Shown: piece after piece, positions 16,448 through 26,575 of the stretch
Numbering within the stretch: the first letter of the stretch is position 1
Layout of the letters: each line of letters starts with the position of its first letter
Assembly: GCA_035649175.1 (NCBI GenBank)
Contig: DASRKB010000123.1
Location: 1-63,449 of the forward strand
Length of the DNA stretch: 63,449 nt
Direction of reading: 5' to 3'
Source of the DNA: SCGC-AG-212-J23 sp035649175
GTDB lineage: Bacteria > Pseudomonadota > Gammaproteobacteria > Burkholderiales > SG8-39
Made by a program: the position numbers and the translations under genes
Notes under the pieces: generated by a model
What the model saw: the letters and a program-made list of their open reading frames with translations, nothing else
Databases searched by the model: none
What the model was told of the DNA's origin: nothing

Positions 16448-16873
16448 GTGGGCCAGATTCTGACCAGCAGCATCCGGGACATCGAGCCGGGCGCCGTGCA
16501 GCGCCGGCGCTTCAGCGAAATTGCGCGCGCGGTATCGACACTGGTGGGTCGGCCGTGGGCCTTCGCGCTCGCTGCGCTCGCCATCGTGCTGTGGGCGGCG
16601 GCCGGTCCGCTCTTCGGCTTCAGCGACACGTGGCAGCTGGTGGTGAACACCTCCACCACCATCGTGACTTTCCTCATGGTGTTCATCATCCAGAGCACGC
16701 AGAACCGCGACACCACGGCGATCCAGATCAAGCTCGACGAGCTCATTCGCGCCACGCACGGCGCCCGGGATGATCTCCTCGACCTCGAGGGTCTCGAAGA
16801 GGAGCAGCTCAGGCGCATCCTCGAGCGCTACGAGCGGCTCGCCGCCGCGGCGCGCCGGCGCCTGCGCGATTAG
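16448..16873 (+). CDS. low-affinity iron permease-family membrane protein
   Basis: 141 residues with two membrane helices (PWAFALAALAIVLWAAAGPLF and a second one) around the signature NTSTTIVTFLMVFIIQSTQN, then QNRDTTAIQIKLDELIRA, a charged helical C-terminus. This is the PF04120 family, named after yeast Fet4; transport by the short bacterial members has not been proven. GTG at 16448 has GGAGG 4 bases upstream and is preferred over a GTG at 16424. The next gene, DUF2254, starts 4 bases after its stop. Confidence 0.85.
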   Translation: MGQILTSSIRDIEPGAVQRRRFSEIARAVSTLVGRPWAFALAALAIVLWAAAGPLFGFSDTWQLVVNTSTTIVTFLMVFIIQSTQNRDTTAIQIKLDELIRATHGARDDLLDLEGLEEEQLRRILERYERLAAAARRRLRD

Positions 16874-16877
16874 CGAG

Positions 16878-18116
16878 GTGAGGCGGCTGCGCGAGCTTCT
16901 GCTGGCCCTGCGCTCGAGCCTGTGGATAATCCCGGGCGGTGCTCTCGTGCTCGCCGTGATGCTGGGCATCCTGCTCGTCGGCGTCGATGCCCGCCTCGAG
17001 AGCGACCTCGCCGAGCGCTGGCCGAGGCTATTCGGCGCCGGGCCCGAGGGCGCGCGCGGCACGCTGGAGGCGATCGCCGGCTCGATGATCACCGTGGCGG
17101 GCGTGGTGTTCTCTGTCACCATCGTCGCGCTGTCGCTCGCCGCAAGCACCTACTCCCCCCGGATCCTCCGCACCTTCATGCACGACCGTGGAACGCAGAG
17201 CGCCTTCGGCGTGTTCGTCGGGGCCTTCGCGTACTGCCTGGTGGTGCTGCGCACGGTGCGCGTTGCGGACGACAGCGGCAGCGCCTTCGTGCCCTCCGTC
17301 GCGGTCCTGGGCGCGCTGGTGCTCGCCATCGCGGCGGTGTGCGTGCTCGTCTACTTCATCCACCACGTAGTGGTCGCGATCCAGGTGTCCACCATACTCT
17401 CGCGCGTCGCGGACGAGACCTCGCGGGCGATCGACACGCTCTTCCCGGAGCCCCTCGGCGAGGGCGAGGACGACTCGCCGCAGCAGCCGCCCGCCGGGCT
17501 CGCCTGGCAGGCGCTGCCCGCGCGGCGCAGCGGCTACATTGTGTCGATCGACACCGATCGCCTGCTCGCCTGGGCGGCGGAGCGCGACTTCGTGGTGCGC
17601 ATGGAGCTCGGTGTCGGCGAGTTCGCCATCGAGTCGCTGCCGCTCGCCTCGATCGCCGGGCCGGCGCCCGACGAGGAGAAGGACGGCGCGGCGCTTGATG
17701 CGTCCTACTCGCTCGCGGACGAGCGCACCATCGAGCAGGATCCCGAGTTCGGCGTGCAGCAGCTCGTCGACGTCGCGGTGCGGGCCCTGTCTCCGGGCGT
17801 GAACGACCCCACCACCGCGCGCATGTGCATCCACCACCTTGCCGGCCTGCTGGTGCGCCTCGCGCGCCGGCGCGAGCCGAGCCGGCTCCGCACCAAGGAC
17901 GGCAAGCTGCGCGTGGTCACCAAGGCACCCGACTTCGCCTCTCTCTGCGCGCTTGCCTTCGATACTCTCGCGCGCTATGCCGAGGGCAAGGCGGAAGTCC
18001 TCGCCACTCTGCGCGGAGCCGCCGAGCGCGTGGCGAGCGCCGCGCCACGCTCGCGCCGCGCGCGCCTAGCCGTATACCTGCCGCAAGAGCGCGGCTACCG
18101 CGTCGGCGTGGGCTAG
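16878..18116 (+). CDS. DUF2254 membrane protein
   Basis: 412 residues with four predicted helices: IPGGALVLAVMLGILLVGVD, GSMITVAGVVFSVTIVALSL, FGVFVGAFAYCLVVL and VLGALVLAIAAVCVLVYFI. A soluble C-terminal half follows, with ALSPGVNDPTTARMCIHHL, a family hallmark. Its role is not established; some relatives sit beside ion-transport genes, as here beside a low-affinity iron permease-like gene. The GTG at 16878 gives the conserved cytosolic start RRLRELLLALRSSLW. The 3' end overlaps the convergent glnE by 51 bases. Confidence 0.85.
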   Translation: MRRLRELLLALRSSLWIIPGGALVLAVMLGILLVGVDARLESDLAERWPRLFGAGPEGARGTLEAIAGSMITVAGVVFSVTIVALSLAASTYSPRILRTFMHDRGTQSAFGVFVGAFAYCLVVLRTVRVADDSGSAFVPSVAVLGALVLAIAAVCVLVYFIHHVVVAIQVSTILSRVADETSRAIDTLFPEPLGEGEDDSPQQPPAGLAWQALPARRSGYIVSIDTDRLLAWAAERDFVVRMELGVGEFAIESLPLASIAGPAPDEEKDGAALDASYSLADERTIEQDPEFGVQQLVDVAVRALSPGVNDPTTARMCIHHLAGLLVRLARRREPSRLRTKDGKLRVVTKAPDFASLCALAFDTLARYAEGKAEVLATLRGAAERVASAAPRSRRARLAVYLPQERGYRVGVG

Positions 18117-20561
18117 CACCTGCTCGCGCGGGACGCGGGCGTACTGCGCGCCGTTCAGCCGCAGGGCGTGCTGGATGCGGCGGTATTCGCGGTAGGCGTC
18201 CCGGCACCGGGCCGCGACGTCATGGTCGATGAGGCCATGACCGGCCGCCATGCCGAGCAGCGCGATGTTCCCCAGGTTCCGCGTCAGGTCGGGATGCTTC
18301 TCGGAATAGCCGAGCACCAGGTACTGCACCGCGAACTCGATGTCGATCATGCCGCCGCGGTCGTGCTTGACGTCGAAGAGGTTGCTCCTGTTCGGATGCG
18401 CAGCGTGCATCTTCTCGCGCATCCCGAGGATTTCTTTCTTGAGCTCCTCCAGACTTCTCTTCCGGCGAAGAATCCTTTCCCGTATTCCTTCGAAGGCATC
18501 GCCGAGCGCCTTGTCGCCGGCGCAGTAGCGTGCGCGCGTGAGCGCCTGATGCTCCCAGACCCAGGCGTCGTTCTCCTGATAGCGTTCGAAGGCGTCGAGC
18601 GCCGACACGAGCAGGCCGGAGGCGCCGCTCGGCCGCAGGCGCAGGTCGGTGTCGAACAAAATACCGGCGCTGGTGCGCGCGGTGAGCCAGGTGTTGATGC
18701 GCTGCGCGAGCCGCGAGTAGGTCTCCTGCGCCTGCTCGTGCGCATCCTCGTAAATGAAGAGGATGTCGAGATCCGAGGCGTAGCCGAGCTCCTTGCCACC
18801 GAGCTTGCCGTAGCCGACGATGCAGAAGACCGGCGCCTCGCGATGCCTGCGAGGGAGCTGGCGCCAGCACAGACCGATCAGCTCCGCGAGAAGCGCGTCC
18901 GCAAGGGCCGACAGGTGGTCGGCAAGGCGCTCCACCGTGAGCAGCCCAGCGAGATCCTGGGCGAGCAGGCGGAATACCTGCGCCTGGTGCGCCTCGCGCA
19001 GCACGTCCATCTGCCGCTCGGTGTCGCCTTCTATCGACTTCAGGTGCCGCTGGAGGGCGACGGAGAATGACCCTATATCCGGCGGAGCGGTCAGCAGGCG
19101 CTCGTCGAGCACCTCGTCGAGCAGGAGCGGGTGGCGCGTGATGTACTGCGCGGCCCAGATCGAGGCGCCGATGATGCGCACGATTCGCTCGAGCGCCTCA
19201 GGCCGCTCCGCGAGGAGCGCGAGGTAGGCGGCGCGCGTCGCGATCGCCTCCACGAGATCCACGCCGCGAGCGAGCGTCGCCTCGAAGTCGGCCGTGCCGC
19301 GCGCCGCGCGCGCGAGCGCGGGCACGAGGCGATCGAGGCGGCGCTTGGAGTCCGCGGGTAGTAGGGCGTAGCGCTGGCTCGAGCGCAGCGCGGCGAGCCG
19401 CGCATGCTCCGGCCAAGGCTCGCTCTCCTGGCCCGACTCGGCGAAGACCGCCTCGAAATGGCGCGATACGGCGGCCCGGTGCTCTTCGAGCTTCGATGAA
19501 AAAGCGTTCCAGTCGGAGAACCCCATCATGGCCGCGACATGCTGCCGGTCCTCCGGGTCGCTCGGCAGGTCGTGGCGCTGCGCGTCGTCCAGGTACTGCA
19601 GCCGGTGCTCGACCTTGCGCAGGAATACATAGGCATGGGAAAGATCGTCCTCGGCCTCCCGGGGGAGCATCCCCCTGTCGGAAAGAACCTTCAGGACGTG
19701 CAGCGTCGGTCGCGCCCGCAGCTCCGGATCGCGGCCGCCGCGGATGAGCTGCAGGGCCTGGGCCACGAACTCGATCTCGCGGATGCCGCCGGGGCCGAGC
19801 TTCACGTGGTTCGCGAGCTCCCGGCGCGCCACCTCGCGGCGCACCTCGGCGTGCAGGCCGCGCATGGCCGAGAGCGTGGCGTAGTCGAGGTACTTGCGGA
19901 ACACGAAGGGACGCACGATCCGGTCAAGCTCTGCCTGTGACCCCGAGATGGCGCGCGCCTTGATCCAGGCATAACGCTCCCACTCACGCCCCTGCGCGAC
20001 GAAGTACTGGTCCAGGAAGTCGAAGCTGCAGGCGAGCGGCCCGGAGTCGCCATAGGGCCGCAGCCGCATGTCCACGCGGAACGCGAAGCCGTCCCCGGTC
20101 GGCTGCGACAGCAGCCGGATCAGGGCACGCCCGGCGCGGTCGTAGCGCTCTGCTTCCTCCGGCCCGCCCGGGTGCACGAACACGAGGTCGACGTCGGAGG
20201 AGACGTTGAGCTCGCGCCCGCCGAGCTTGCCCATGGCGACCACCATCAGCTCGGGCGCGCCGAGCCAGTCCAAACAACTCGTTACACAAATCTCCGCGAG
20301 ATCGGACATCGTGCCGCAAACTTCCTCGAGGCTCGCGCGGTCCGAGAGGTCTCGGGCCATGATGCGCAGGAGCACGCCGGCGCGAATCCGCCGCAGGCGG
20401 CGCATGAGGTCGGGCTCATCGGCGGCCTGCGCCAAGGCTCCGGCCATGTCGGCCTTCGTGAAGGGCATGGGATCTGCGAGCTCGGCGGTGAGCTCCGGAT
20501 GCGCCAAAAGGACGCGGGCGGCGTAGCGCGAGAAGGCGATTTCCTTAATTGGCTCGGGCAT
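18066..20561 (-). CDS. glnE: bifunctional glutamine synthetase adenylyltransferase/deadenylylase
   Basis: Sets glutamine synthetase activity by adding or removing AMP in response to PII proteins. Two nucleotidyltransferase domains are visible: the first with NVSSDVDLVFVH (deadenylylating), the second with GYASDLDILFIYEDA (adenylylating), separated by the regulatory linker and followed by helical domains including RGGMIDIEFAVQYLVL. At 831 residues it is shorter than the 946 of E. coli at the N-terminus, as in many betaproteobacteria. The ATG at 20561 is only 23 bases from the divergent yhdP start. Confidence 0.93.
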   Translation of the reverse strand: MPEPIKEIAFSRYAARVLLAHPELTAELADPMPFTKADMAGALAQAADEPDLMRRLRRIRAGVLLRIMARDLSDRASLEEVCGTMSDLAEICVTSCLDWLGAPELMVVAMGKLGGRELNVSSDVDLVFVHPGGPEEAERYDRAGRALIRLLSQPTGDGFAFRVDMRLRPYGDSGPLACSFDFLDQYFVAQGREWERYAWIKARAISGSQAELDRIVRPFVFRKYLDYATLSAMRGLHAEVRREVARRELANHVKLGPGGIREIEFVAQALQLIRGGRDPELRARPTLHVLKVLSDRGMLPREAEDDLSHAYVFLRKVEHRLQYLDDAQRHDLPSDPEDRQHVAAMMGFSDWNAFSSKLEEHRAAVSRHFEAVFAESGQESEPWPEHARLAALRSSQRYALLPADSKRRLDRLVPALARAARGTADFEATLARGVDLVEAIATRAAYLALLAERPEALERIVRIIGASIWAAQYITRHPLLLDEVLDERLLTAPPDIGSFSVALQRHLKSIEGDTERQMDVLREAHQAQVFRLLAQDLAGLLTVERLADHLSALADALLAELIGLCWRQLPRRHREAPVFCIVGYGKLGGKELGYASDLDILFIYEDAHEQAQETYSRLAQRINTWLTARTSAGILFDTDLRLRPSGASGLLVSALDAFERYQENDAWVWEHQALTRARYCAGDKALGDAFEGIRERILRRKRSLEELKKEILGMREKMHAAHPNRSNLFDVKHDRGGMIDIEFAVQYLVLGYSEKHPDLTRNLGNIALLGMAAGHGLIDHDVAARCRDAYREYRRIQHALRLNGAQYARVPREQVLAHADAVAALLRQVYG

Positions 20562-20584
20562 TTACCGATAGAATGTGAAGTGAC

Positions 20585-23500
20585 ATGAGGCGGTTGCTCC
20601 GCGCGGTCGAGATCTTCGCCTGGTTCGCGTTACTTGCGCTCGGCCTGCTCGCGCTCGCGCTGCGCTACTGGGTGCTGCCCGACATCGAGCGCTACCGCCC
20701 CGATATTGTCGCCGCAATCTCGCGCGCGGTCGGCCAGCCGGTGAAGGTCGGCTCGATCGATGCCGGTTGGTCCGGGCTGCGGCCGAGGATCCGCCTCGTC
20801 GACGTGCGCCTCTACGACGCGCAGGGCCGCGAGGCGCTCGTCCTGCCTTCGGTCGACAACGTGGTGTCGTGGCGCTCGCTGCTCAGCTGGGACCTGCGCC
20901 TGCACTCGCTCGAGGTGGACGCACCGCGCTTGACCGTGCGCCGCGACGCGGAGGGCGTGCTGCACGTCGCCGGGATCCGCCTCGCGCGAAAGGGCGGGGG
21001 CGAGGGGCGATTCACCGACTGGGTGCTCGCCCAGGAGGAGATCGTGATCCACAAGGCGGAGATCGAGTGGCGCGACGAGAGGCGGGGCGCGCCGCCGCTC
21101 GCCCTCGCGTCGCTCGAGCTTCGCCTGCGCAACAGCGGCGACGAGCATTCGCTCGGACTCACGGCGCGTACGCCCGAGGCGCTCGGCTCGACGCTCGAGC
21201 TGCGTGCGAGCGCCTTCGGCAAGTCGGTGACCGAGCGCGCGCAGTGGGACGGCCGGCTTTACGCCGAGATCGGCTACACCGACCTCGCGGCGTGGCGGCC
21301 CTGGATCGACTACCCCGTGGACCTGCGCCAAGGCCAGGGGGCGCTGCGCCTGTGGGTGACGCTCGGCCAAGGTCGCGTGAGCGAGGTCACGGCCGACCTG
21401 GCGCTCGCGCAGGTGGTGGCCCAGATCGGCGATGCGCCGGTGCCGCTCGAACTTGCCTCGATGCGCGGGCGCCTGAAGGGCCGGGCGCAGCCTGGGGGGT
21501 ACGAACTCGCTGGCCGCGCGCTCGAGCTCGTACCCGCGCGCGGCACGCCGCTCCCCGCGGCGGACTTCGACCTCGCCTGGCGCGAGGGTGGCGGGTCGGC
21601 GAGCGCGAGGCTGCTCGAGCTTGCCGCGCTGCCGCGGCTCGCCAACGCCTTTCCCATACCGGAGGCGCTGCGCACGCTCATCGCGCAGGCTGCCCCTGCC
21701 GGGCGCATCGAGGACGCGACGCTCTCCTGGCAGGGCGAGCTGCCGCGTCCGGCGAGCTTCATCGCCAAGGCGCGCTTCACGGCGCTATCCATGCGGCCGG
21801 TCGACGGCATTCCCGGCTTCGAGGCCCTCACCGGCGCCATCGAGGCCACCGAGTCGCGCGGCCGGCTCACCCTGCAGTCGCGCAACGCGGTGCTCGAGTT
21901 GCCCGGGGTGTTCGCCGAGCCTCGTGTGGCTTTCGACACGCTCGCTGCGCAGGCCGACTGGGAGCGTCATGGCAGCGCGCTCGCGGTGCGCCTGGCGTCC
22001 GCGTCGTTCGCCAACGCCCACGTCGCGGGGAGCGCGCAGGGCTCGTTCTCGCGCGCGGGCGAGAACACCGAGCGCATCGACCTCACCGCGAGCGCCTCGC
22101 GCGCCGACGGCCGGCAACTCGGCAGGTACCTGCCGCTCGTGCTGAACGAGACGGTGCGCGACTGGCTGATCGCGAGCGTGCGCGACGGCCAGGCGAGCGA
22201 CGTGCGGCTGCGCCTGCGCGGTGCGCTGCGCGAGTTTCCTTTCCGCGAGCGGGGCAGCGGCGAGTTCACCGTGGCAGCGCGCGTGTCGGGCGGCGTGCTG
22301 CGCTATCACCCCGCCTGGCCGGACATCGAGGAAGTCGAGGCGGATCTCCTCTTCGATCGCGACCGGATGCGGATCGCGGGCAGGAGCGGCCGCGTCTTCG
22401 GCGCGCGGCTCGCCGACGTGCGGGTCGAGATTCCCAGAATGGCGAGCCACGGCGCGCAGGTGCGCATCTCGGGGCTGGCCGAGGGGCCGACGGCCGAGTT
22501 CCTCAAATTCGTGCAGCGCTCGCCGGTAAAGCGCCACCTCGGCGAGCTCGCCGACACCCTGCTGGCGAACGGGCAGGGCAAGCTCCAGCTCTCGCTCGAC
22601 TTGCCGCTCGACGACCTCGAGCACCCGAAGGTCGCCGGGCAATACGAGTTCGTCGCGGACGAGGTGAGCCTGCACGCGGAGTTGCCGGCACTCGAGCGGG
22701 CGGCCGGGACGCTCGCTTTCACCGATTCGGGGTTCGAGCTGCGCGACGCACACGCGGGCGCGCTCGGCGGCACGGTGGAAATCGCCGGCGGCACGCAGCC
22801 GGAGGGCGCGACCGTCATCGTTGCGCGCGGCCGGGCGACGGTCGAAGGCGTGCGGCCGCTTTTCGACCACCCGCTCATGCGGCACGTCTCGGGGGGCGCG
22901 CCCTATGTCGCCACCTTCACCGTGCGCGAAGGCAGGACAGGCGTGGGCATCGAGTCGTCGCTCGTCGGCGTGGCGAGCGCGCTTCCGCCGCCCTTCGACA
23001 AGGCGGCCTCCGCGCAGCTTCCGCTGCGCATCGAGCTTTCGCCTTCGCGCAGCACCACGCGCGAGCGCATTTCCGCGACCCTGGGCAGTATCGCCGCGTG
23101 GCAGGTGCAGCGGCGCCGAGAAGGCGGAGAGATGGTGCTGCAGCGTGCTTCGCTCTGGCTCTCGCCGTCGGCGAAGGAGCCGATCCGCCTGCCCGAGCGG
23201 CCCGGGATGCTGGTCTACGGCGCGCTGGAGAAGCTCGACGCCGACGCCTGGTGGCCACTGCTGCAGGCTGAGGCGGGCGACGAGAGCGCCCGCTCGGCGC
23301 TCGACCTGCGAGTCGGCACGCTGGAGATCCTGGGCAAGCGTGTGCACGAGGTCGCGGTGCGCGCCGGCAATGCCGAAGGCGGCTGGTCGGCGAGCGTCAG
23401 CGCCGAGGAGCTCGCGGGGGACATCGCCTATCTCTCGGAAAAGGGCGGCAGGCTTGTCGCGCGCCTGGAGCGGCTCACCCTGCCGGAGGACATCCCCGGC

Positions 23501-24355
23501 GGGCGCGGGCAAGTGGCGCGCGACCCGGCCGACGTGCCGGCCATCGACCTCGTCGCGGAGCGCTTCCGCTTTCGCGGCAAGAACCTCGGACGCGTGGAAG
23601 TCGTGGCGCAGAAGAGCGCCCAGGACTGGATTGTCCGCCGGCTGCTCATGCAGACGAGCGAGGCGAAGCTCACCGCGACCGGCATCTGGCGCAGCGGCAC
23701 ACCCTCGCGCAGCGCGCTGAAGTTCGAGCTGGAGGCCACCGACGCGGGCGCCTTCCTCGAGCGCGTGGGCTACCCAGGCCTCGTCAAGGGCGGCCGCGCG
23801 ACGCTGCTCGGCGACCTCGCCTGGCAGGGCAACCCGCTCGGCGTGCACATCCCCACCCTGTCCGGCGAGATGGAGCTGCACTCGCAGGACGGCCAGTTTC
23901 TGGAAATCGAGCCAGGGGTAGGCAAGCTCGTGGCCCTCATGAGCCTGCAGGCGCTGCCGCGGCGCGTGACCTTCGATTTCAGCGACGTGTTCTCCGCCGG
24001 CTTCCAGTTCGACCGCATCAGCGCCGAGGCGAAGGTGAAGAGCGGCGTGATGGACGTGCGCGAGTTCCGTATGGCGGGCTCAGCCGCCGAGGTGCACATG
24101 ACGGGCGTGGTCGACATGGTGCATGAGACGCAGGACCTCAAGGTGCGCGTCGTCCCCGGGCTGGGCGGGACCACCTCGACTGCCGTGGCGGCGGTGGTCA
24201 ACCCGGTGGCCGGCGCGGCCGCGCTGCTCGCGCAGAACATGCTCAAGAACCCGCTGGGGCGGATATTCGCCCACGACTACGTGGTGAGCGGTGCCTGGGC
24301 CGAGCCCAAGGTAGTGAAGGTTCTGCCGCCGCCGTCCGCGTTCCCGACGCCCTGA
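20585..24355 (+). CDS. yhdP: YhdP-family AsmA-like protein (DUF3971)
   Basis: A 1256-residue envelope protein: one N-terminal membrane helix (FAWFALLALGLLALALRYWVL) followed by a very long beta-rich periplasmic part made of AsmA-like repeats (GSIDAGWSGLRPRIRLVDV is the usual start). The C-terminal DUF3971/AsmA_2 region contains LMSLQALPRRVTFDFSDVF. In E. coli YhdP, with TamB and YdbH, carries phospholipid to the outer membrane. It is followed 10 bases later by a nitrilase-type gene and tldD, the usual betaproteobacterial order. Confidence 0.92.
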   Translation: MRRLLRAVEIFAWFALLALGLLALALRYWVLPDIERYRPDIVAAISRAVGQPVKVGSIDAGWSGLRPRIRLVDVRLYDAQGREALVLPSVDNVVSWRSLLSWDLRLHSLEVDAPRLTVRRDAEGVLHVAGIRLARKGGGEGRFTDWVLAQEEIVIHKAEIEWRDERRGAPPLALASLELRLRNSGDEHSLGLTARTPEALGSTLELRASAFGKSVTERAQWDGRLYAEIGYTDLAAWRPWIDYPVDLRQGQGALRLWVTLGQGRVSEVTADLALAQVVAQIGDAPVPLELASMRGRLKGRAQPGGYELAGRALELVPARGTPLPAADFDLAWREGGGSASARLLELAALPRLANAFPIPEALRTLIAQAAPAGRIEDATLSWQGELPRPASFIAKARFTALSMRPVDGIPGFEALTGAIEATESRGRLTLQSRNAVLELPGVFAEPRVAFDTLAAQADWERHGSALAVRLASASFANAHVAGSAQGSFSRAGENTERIDLTASASRADGRQLGRYLPLVLNETVRDWLIASVRDGQASDVRLRLRGALREFPFRERGSGEFTVAARVSGGVLRYHPAWPDIEEVEADLLFDRDRMRIAGRSGRVFGARLADVRVEIPRMASHGAQVRISGLAEGPTAEFLKFVQRSPVKRHLGELADTLLANGQGKLQLSLDLPLDDLEHPKVAGQYEFVADEVSLHAELPALERAAGTLAFTDSGFELRDAHAGALGGTVEIAGGTQPEGATVIVARGRATVEGVRPLFDHPLMRHVSGGAPYVATFTVREGRTGVGIESSLVGVASALPPPFDKAASAQLPLRIELSPSRSTTRERISATLGSIAAWQVQRRREGGEMVLQRASLWLSPSAKEPIRLPERPGMLVYGALEKLDADAWWPLLQAEAGDESARSALDLRVGTLEILGKRVHEVAVRAGNAEGGWSASVSAEELAGDIAYLSEKGGRLVARLERLTLPEDIPGGRGQVARDPADVPAIDLVAERFRFRGKNLGRVEVVAQKSAQDWIVRRLLMQTSEAKLTATGIWRSGTPSRSALKFELEATDAGAFLERVGYPGLVKGGRATLLGDLAWQGNPLGVHIPTLSGEMELHSQDGQFLEIEPGVGKLVALMSLQALPRRVTFDFSDVFSAGFQFDRISAEAKVKSGVMDVREFRMAGSAAEVHMTGVVDMVHETQDLKVRVVPGLGGTTSTAVAAVVNPVAGAAALLAQNMLKNPLGRIFAHDYVVSGAWAEPKVVKVLPPPSAFPTP

Positions 24356-24365
24356 CCGCGACGCG

Positions 24366-25148
24366 ATGACGGCGATCCGCATGGCAGCTCTGCAAATGGT
24401 GTCGGGGCCGGAGCTCGCCCCCAATCTCGACGCGGCCGGGCGGCTCATCCGTGCCGCCGCCGCGGCGGGCGCGAAGCTCGTCGCCCTTCCGGAGAATTTT
24501 TACTGCATCGGCCGCACCGAGCGCGACAAGGTGGCGTTGCGGGAGAGGGACGGAAAGGGCCCGATCCAGGAATTTTTGAAGGAAACTTCGAAAAGGCTGG
24601 GCATCTGGATTGTCGGTGGTACCACCCCCATATTGATACCGGATGAAACTCGCATCCGCAGCGCCTGCCTGGTCTACGACGACGCCGGCCAGCGCGTCGC
24701 CCGCTACGACAAGTCGCACCTGTTCCGCTTTACTTCGGAGAAGGAGAGTCACGACGAGTCGCGTACTCTCGAGAGGGGCGACGGCCCTGTGGCGGTGGAG
24801 AGTCCCTTCGGCCGGCTTGGGCTGTCGATCTGCTACGACGTGCGCTTCCCCGAGCACTACCGTGCCCTGGGCGGCGTCGAGGTGATATTCGTGCCCTCGG
24901 CGTTCACCGTGCCGACGGGCGAGGCGCACTGGCATATCCTACTGCGTGCGCGCGCGATCGAGAACTACGCCTACGTCGTCGCCCCGGCGCAGGGCGGCAC
25001 GCACGCCAGCGGCCGGCGCACCTATGGCCATACCATGGTCGTCGGGCCCTGGGGCGAGATCCTCGCCGAGCGGCCGGAAGGCGAGGGTGTAGTGCTCGCC
25101 GATATCGACGTGCAGCGCATCCACGACATGAAAAGGAGACTGGGTTGA
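24366..25148 (+). CDS. carbon-nitrogen hydrolase (nitrilase superfamily, Nit/YbeM type)
   Basis: Catalytic triad visible: Glu 43 (LPENFYCIG), Lys 116 (YDKSHLF) and Cys 156 (LSICYDVRFPE). The 260 residues and sequence style fit the Nit1/NitFhit branch, whose members are deaminated-glutathione amidases, a metabolite-repair role in the cytosol. It lies in the yhdP-nit-tldD run; the tldD start overlaps its stop (TTGA). Confidence 0.9.
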   Translation: MTAIRMAALQMVSGPELAPNLDAAGRLIRAAAAAGAKLVALPENFYCIGRTERDKVALRERDGKGPIQEFLKETSKRLGIWIVGGTTPILIPDETRIRSACLVYDDAGQRVARYDKSHLFRFTSEKESHDESRTLERGDGPVAVESPFGRLGLSICYDVRFPEHYRALGGVEVIFVPSAFTVPTGEAHWHILLRARAIENYAYVVAPAQGGTHASGRRTYGHTMVVGPWGEILAERPEGEGVVLADIDVQRIHDMKRRLG

Positions 25149-26575
25149 TCCTCGACACCGCGCAGCGCACGCTGCTCGCACCCTTCGACCTCGAGGCCGC
25201 GAAGCTCGAGCGCGTTTTCGGCGCGCTGGGCGCGCGGCGCATCGATTATGCCGACCTTTACTTCCAGTACGCGCGCTCCGAGGGCTGGAGCCTGGAGGAG
25301 GGGATCGTCAAGTCGGCAAGCTTCAACATCGAGCAGGGCGTGGGCGTGCGGGCGGTGAGCGGCGACAAGACCGCCTTTGCCTACTCGGACGAGATCAGCT
25401 TCCATGCGCTCACCGATGCGGCGAAAGCCACGCGGGCCATCGCAGCCGCAGGCTCTTCGAGCAAGACAAAGGTCGTGACGACAGAGCTGCCAGCCCCCCT
25501 CTACCATGCCGTAGACCCCATCGCGTCGCTGCCCTCGGATGCCAAGGTGGCGCTGCTGGAAAAGCTAGAGAAGATATGCCGCGCGCTGGACCCGCGCGTC
25601 ACACAGGTCATGGCGAGCCTCGCGGGCGAGTACGAGGTGGTGCTGATCGCGAAGAACGACGGCGGCATCGCCGCGGACGTTCGACCGCTCGTGCGCCTGT
25701 CGGTGCAGGTGATCGCCGAGCAGGACGGTCGGCGCGAGAGCGGCACCGGGGGCGGCGGCGGGCGCACGGACTACTCGCACTTCACCGACGAGATGCTGCA
25801 CGGCTACGCGAAGCAGGCGGTCTCCCAGGCGCTCGTCAATCTCCAGGCCCGCCCCGCGCCCGCGGGCACGATGACCGTGGTGCTCGGCCCGGGATGGCCG
25901 GGCGTGCTGCTCCACGAGGCGGTCGGCCACGGACTCGAGGGCGACTTCAACCGCAAGGGCAGCTCGGCGTTCTCCGGGCGCCTCGGCCAGCGCGTCGCCT
26001 CGCGCGGCGTCACAGTGGTGGACGATGGCACCATCCCCGGGCGCCGCGGCTCGCTCACGGTCGACGACGAGGGCAACCCGACGCAGCGCAATGTGCTCAT
26101 CGAGGACGGCGTGCTGCGCGGCTACATGCAGGACACCCTCAACGCGCGGCTCATGAAGCTGCCGATAACAGGAAATGCGCGGCGCGAGTCCTTCGCGCAT
26201 CTCACCATGCCGAGGATGACCAATACCTACATGCTCGCGGGTGGGCACGACCCGCGCGAGATCATCGCGAGCGTGTCCAAGGGTATCTACGCCACCAACT
26301 TCGGCGGCGGGCAGGTGGACATCACCAGCGGCAAATTCGTCTTCTCCGCCGCCGAGGCCTACCTCATCGAGAACGGCAAGGTCACGGCGCCGGTGAAGGG
26401 TGCCACGCTGATCGGCAACGGCCCGGATGCGCTCACGCGCGTGAGCATGATCGGCAACGACCTCGCCCTCGACACCGGTATCGGCACCTGCGGCAAAGAA
26501 GGCCAGAGCGTGCCGGTCGGCGTGGGCCAGCCCACCCTCCGCATCGACGGTCTTACGGTTGGCGGAACCGCTTGA
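25145..26575 (+). CDS. tldD: TldD metalloprotease subunit
   Basis: With TldE/PmbA, forms a hetero-oligomeric zinc protease that unfolds and cuts small peptides (microcin B17 maturation, CcdA degradation). The motif LLHEAVGHGLEGD (HExxxH, residues about 257-261) is the zinc site; the conserved N-terminus YADLYFQYARSEGWSLEEG and the C-terminal GTCGKEGQSVPVGVGQPTLR are present. The TTG start at 25145 overlaps the nitrilase stop. The partner gene tldE/pmbA is not in the window. The next gene again starts at a TTG overlapping the tldD stop. Confidence 0.95.
   Translation: MILDTAQRTLLAPFDLEAAKLERVFGALGARRIDYADLYFQYARSEGWSLEEGIVKSASFNIEQGVGVRAVSGDKTAFAYSDEISFHALTDAAKATRAIAAAGSSSKTKVVTTELPAPLYHAVDPIASLPSDAKVALLEKLEKICRALDPRVTQVMASLAGEYEVVLIAKNDGGIAADVRPLVRLSVQVIAEQDGRRESGTGGGGGRTDYSHFTDEMLHGYAKQAVSQALVNLQARPAPAGTMTVVLGPGWPGVLLHEAVGHGLEGDFNRKGSSAFSGRLGQRVASRGVTVVDDGTIPGRRGSLTVDDEGNPTQRNVLIEDGVLRGYMQDTLNARLMKLPITGNARRESFAHLTMPRMTNTYMLAGGHDPREIIASVSKGIYATNFGGGQVDITSGKFVFSAAEAYLIENGKVTAPVKGATLIGNGPDALTRVSMIGNDLALDTGIGTCGKEGQSVPVGVGQPTLRIDGLTVGGTA

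Noticed and set aside
21785..23881. Long minus-strand frame opposite yhdP
   Set aside because: Same antisense artefact; yhdP is continuous and matches its family throughout.
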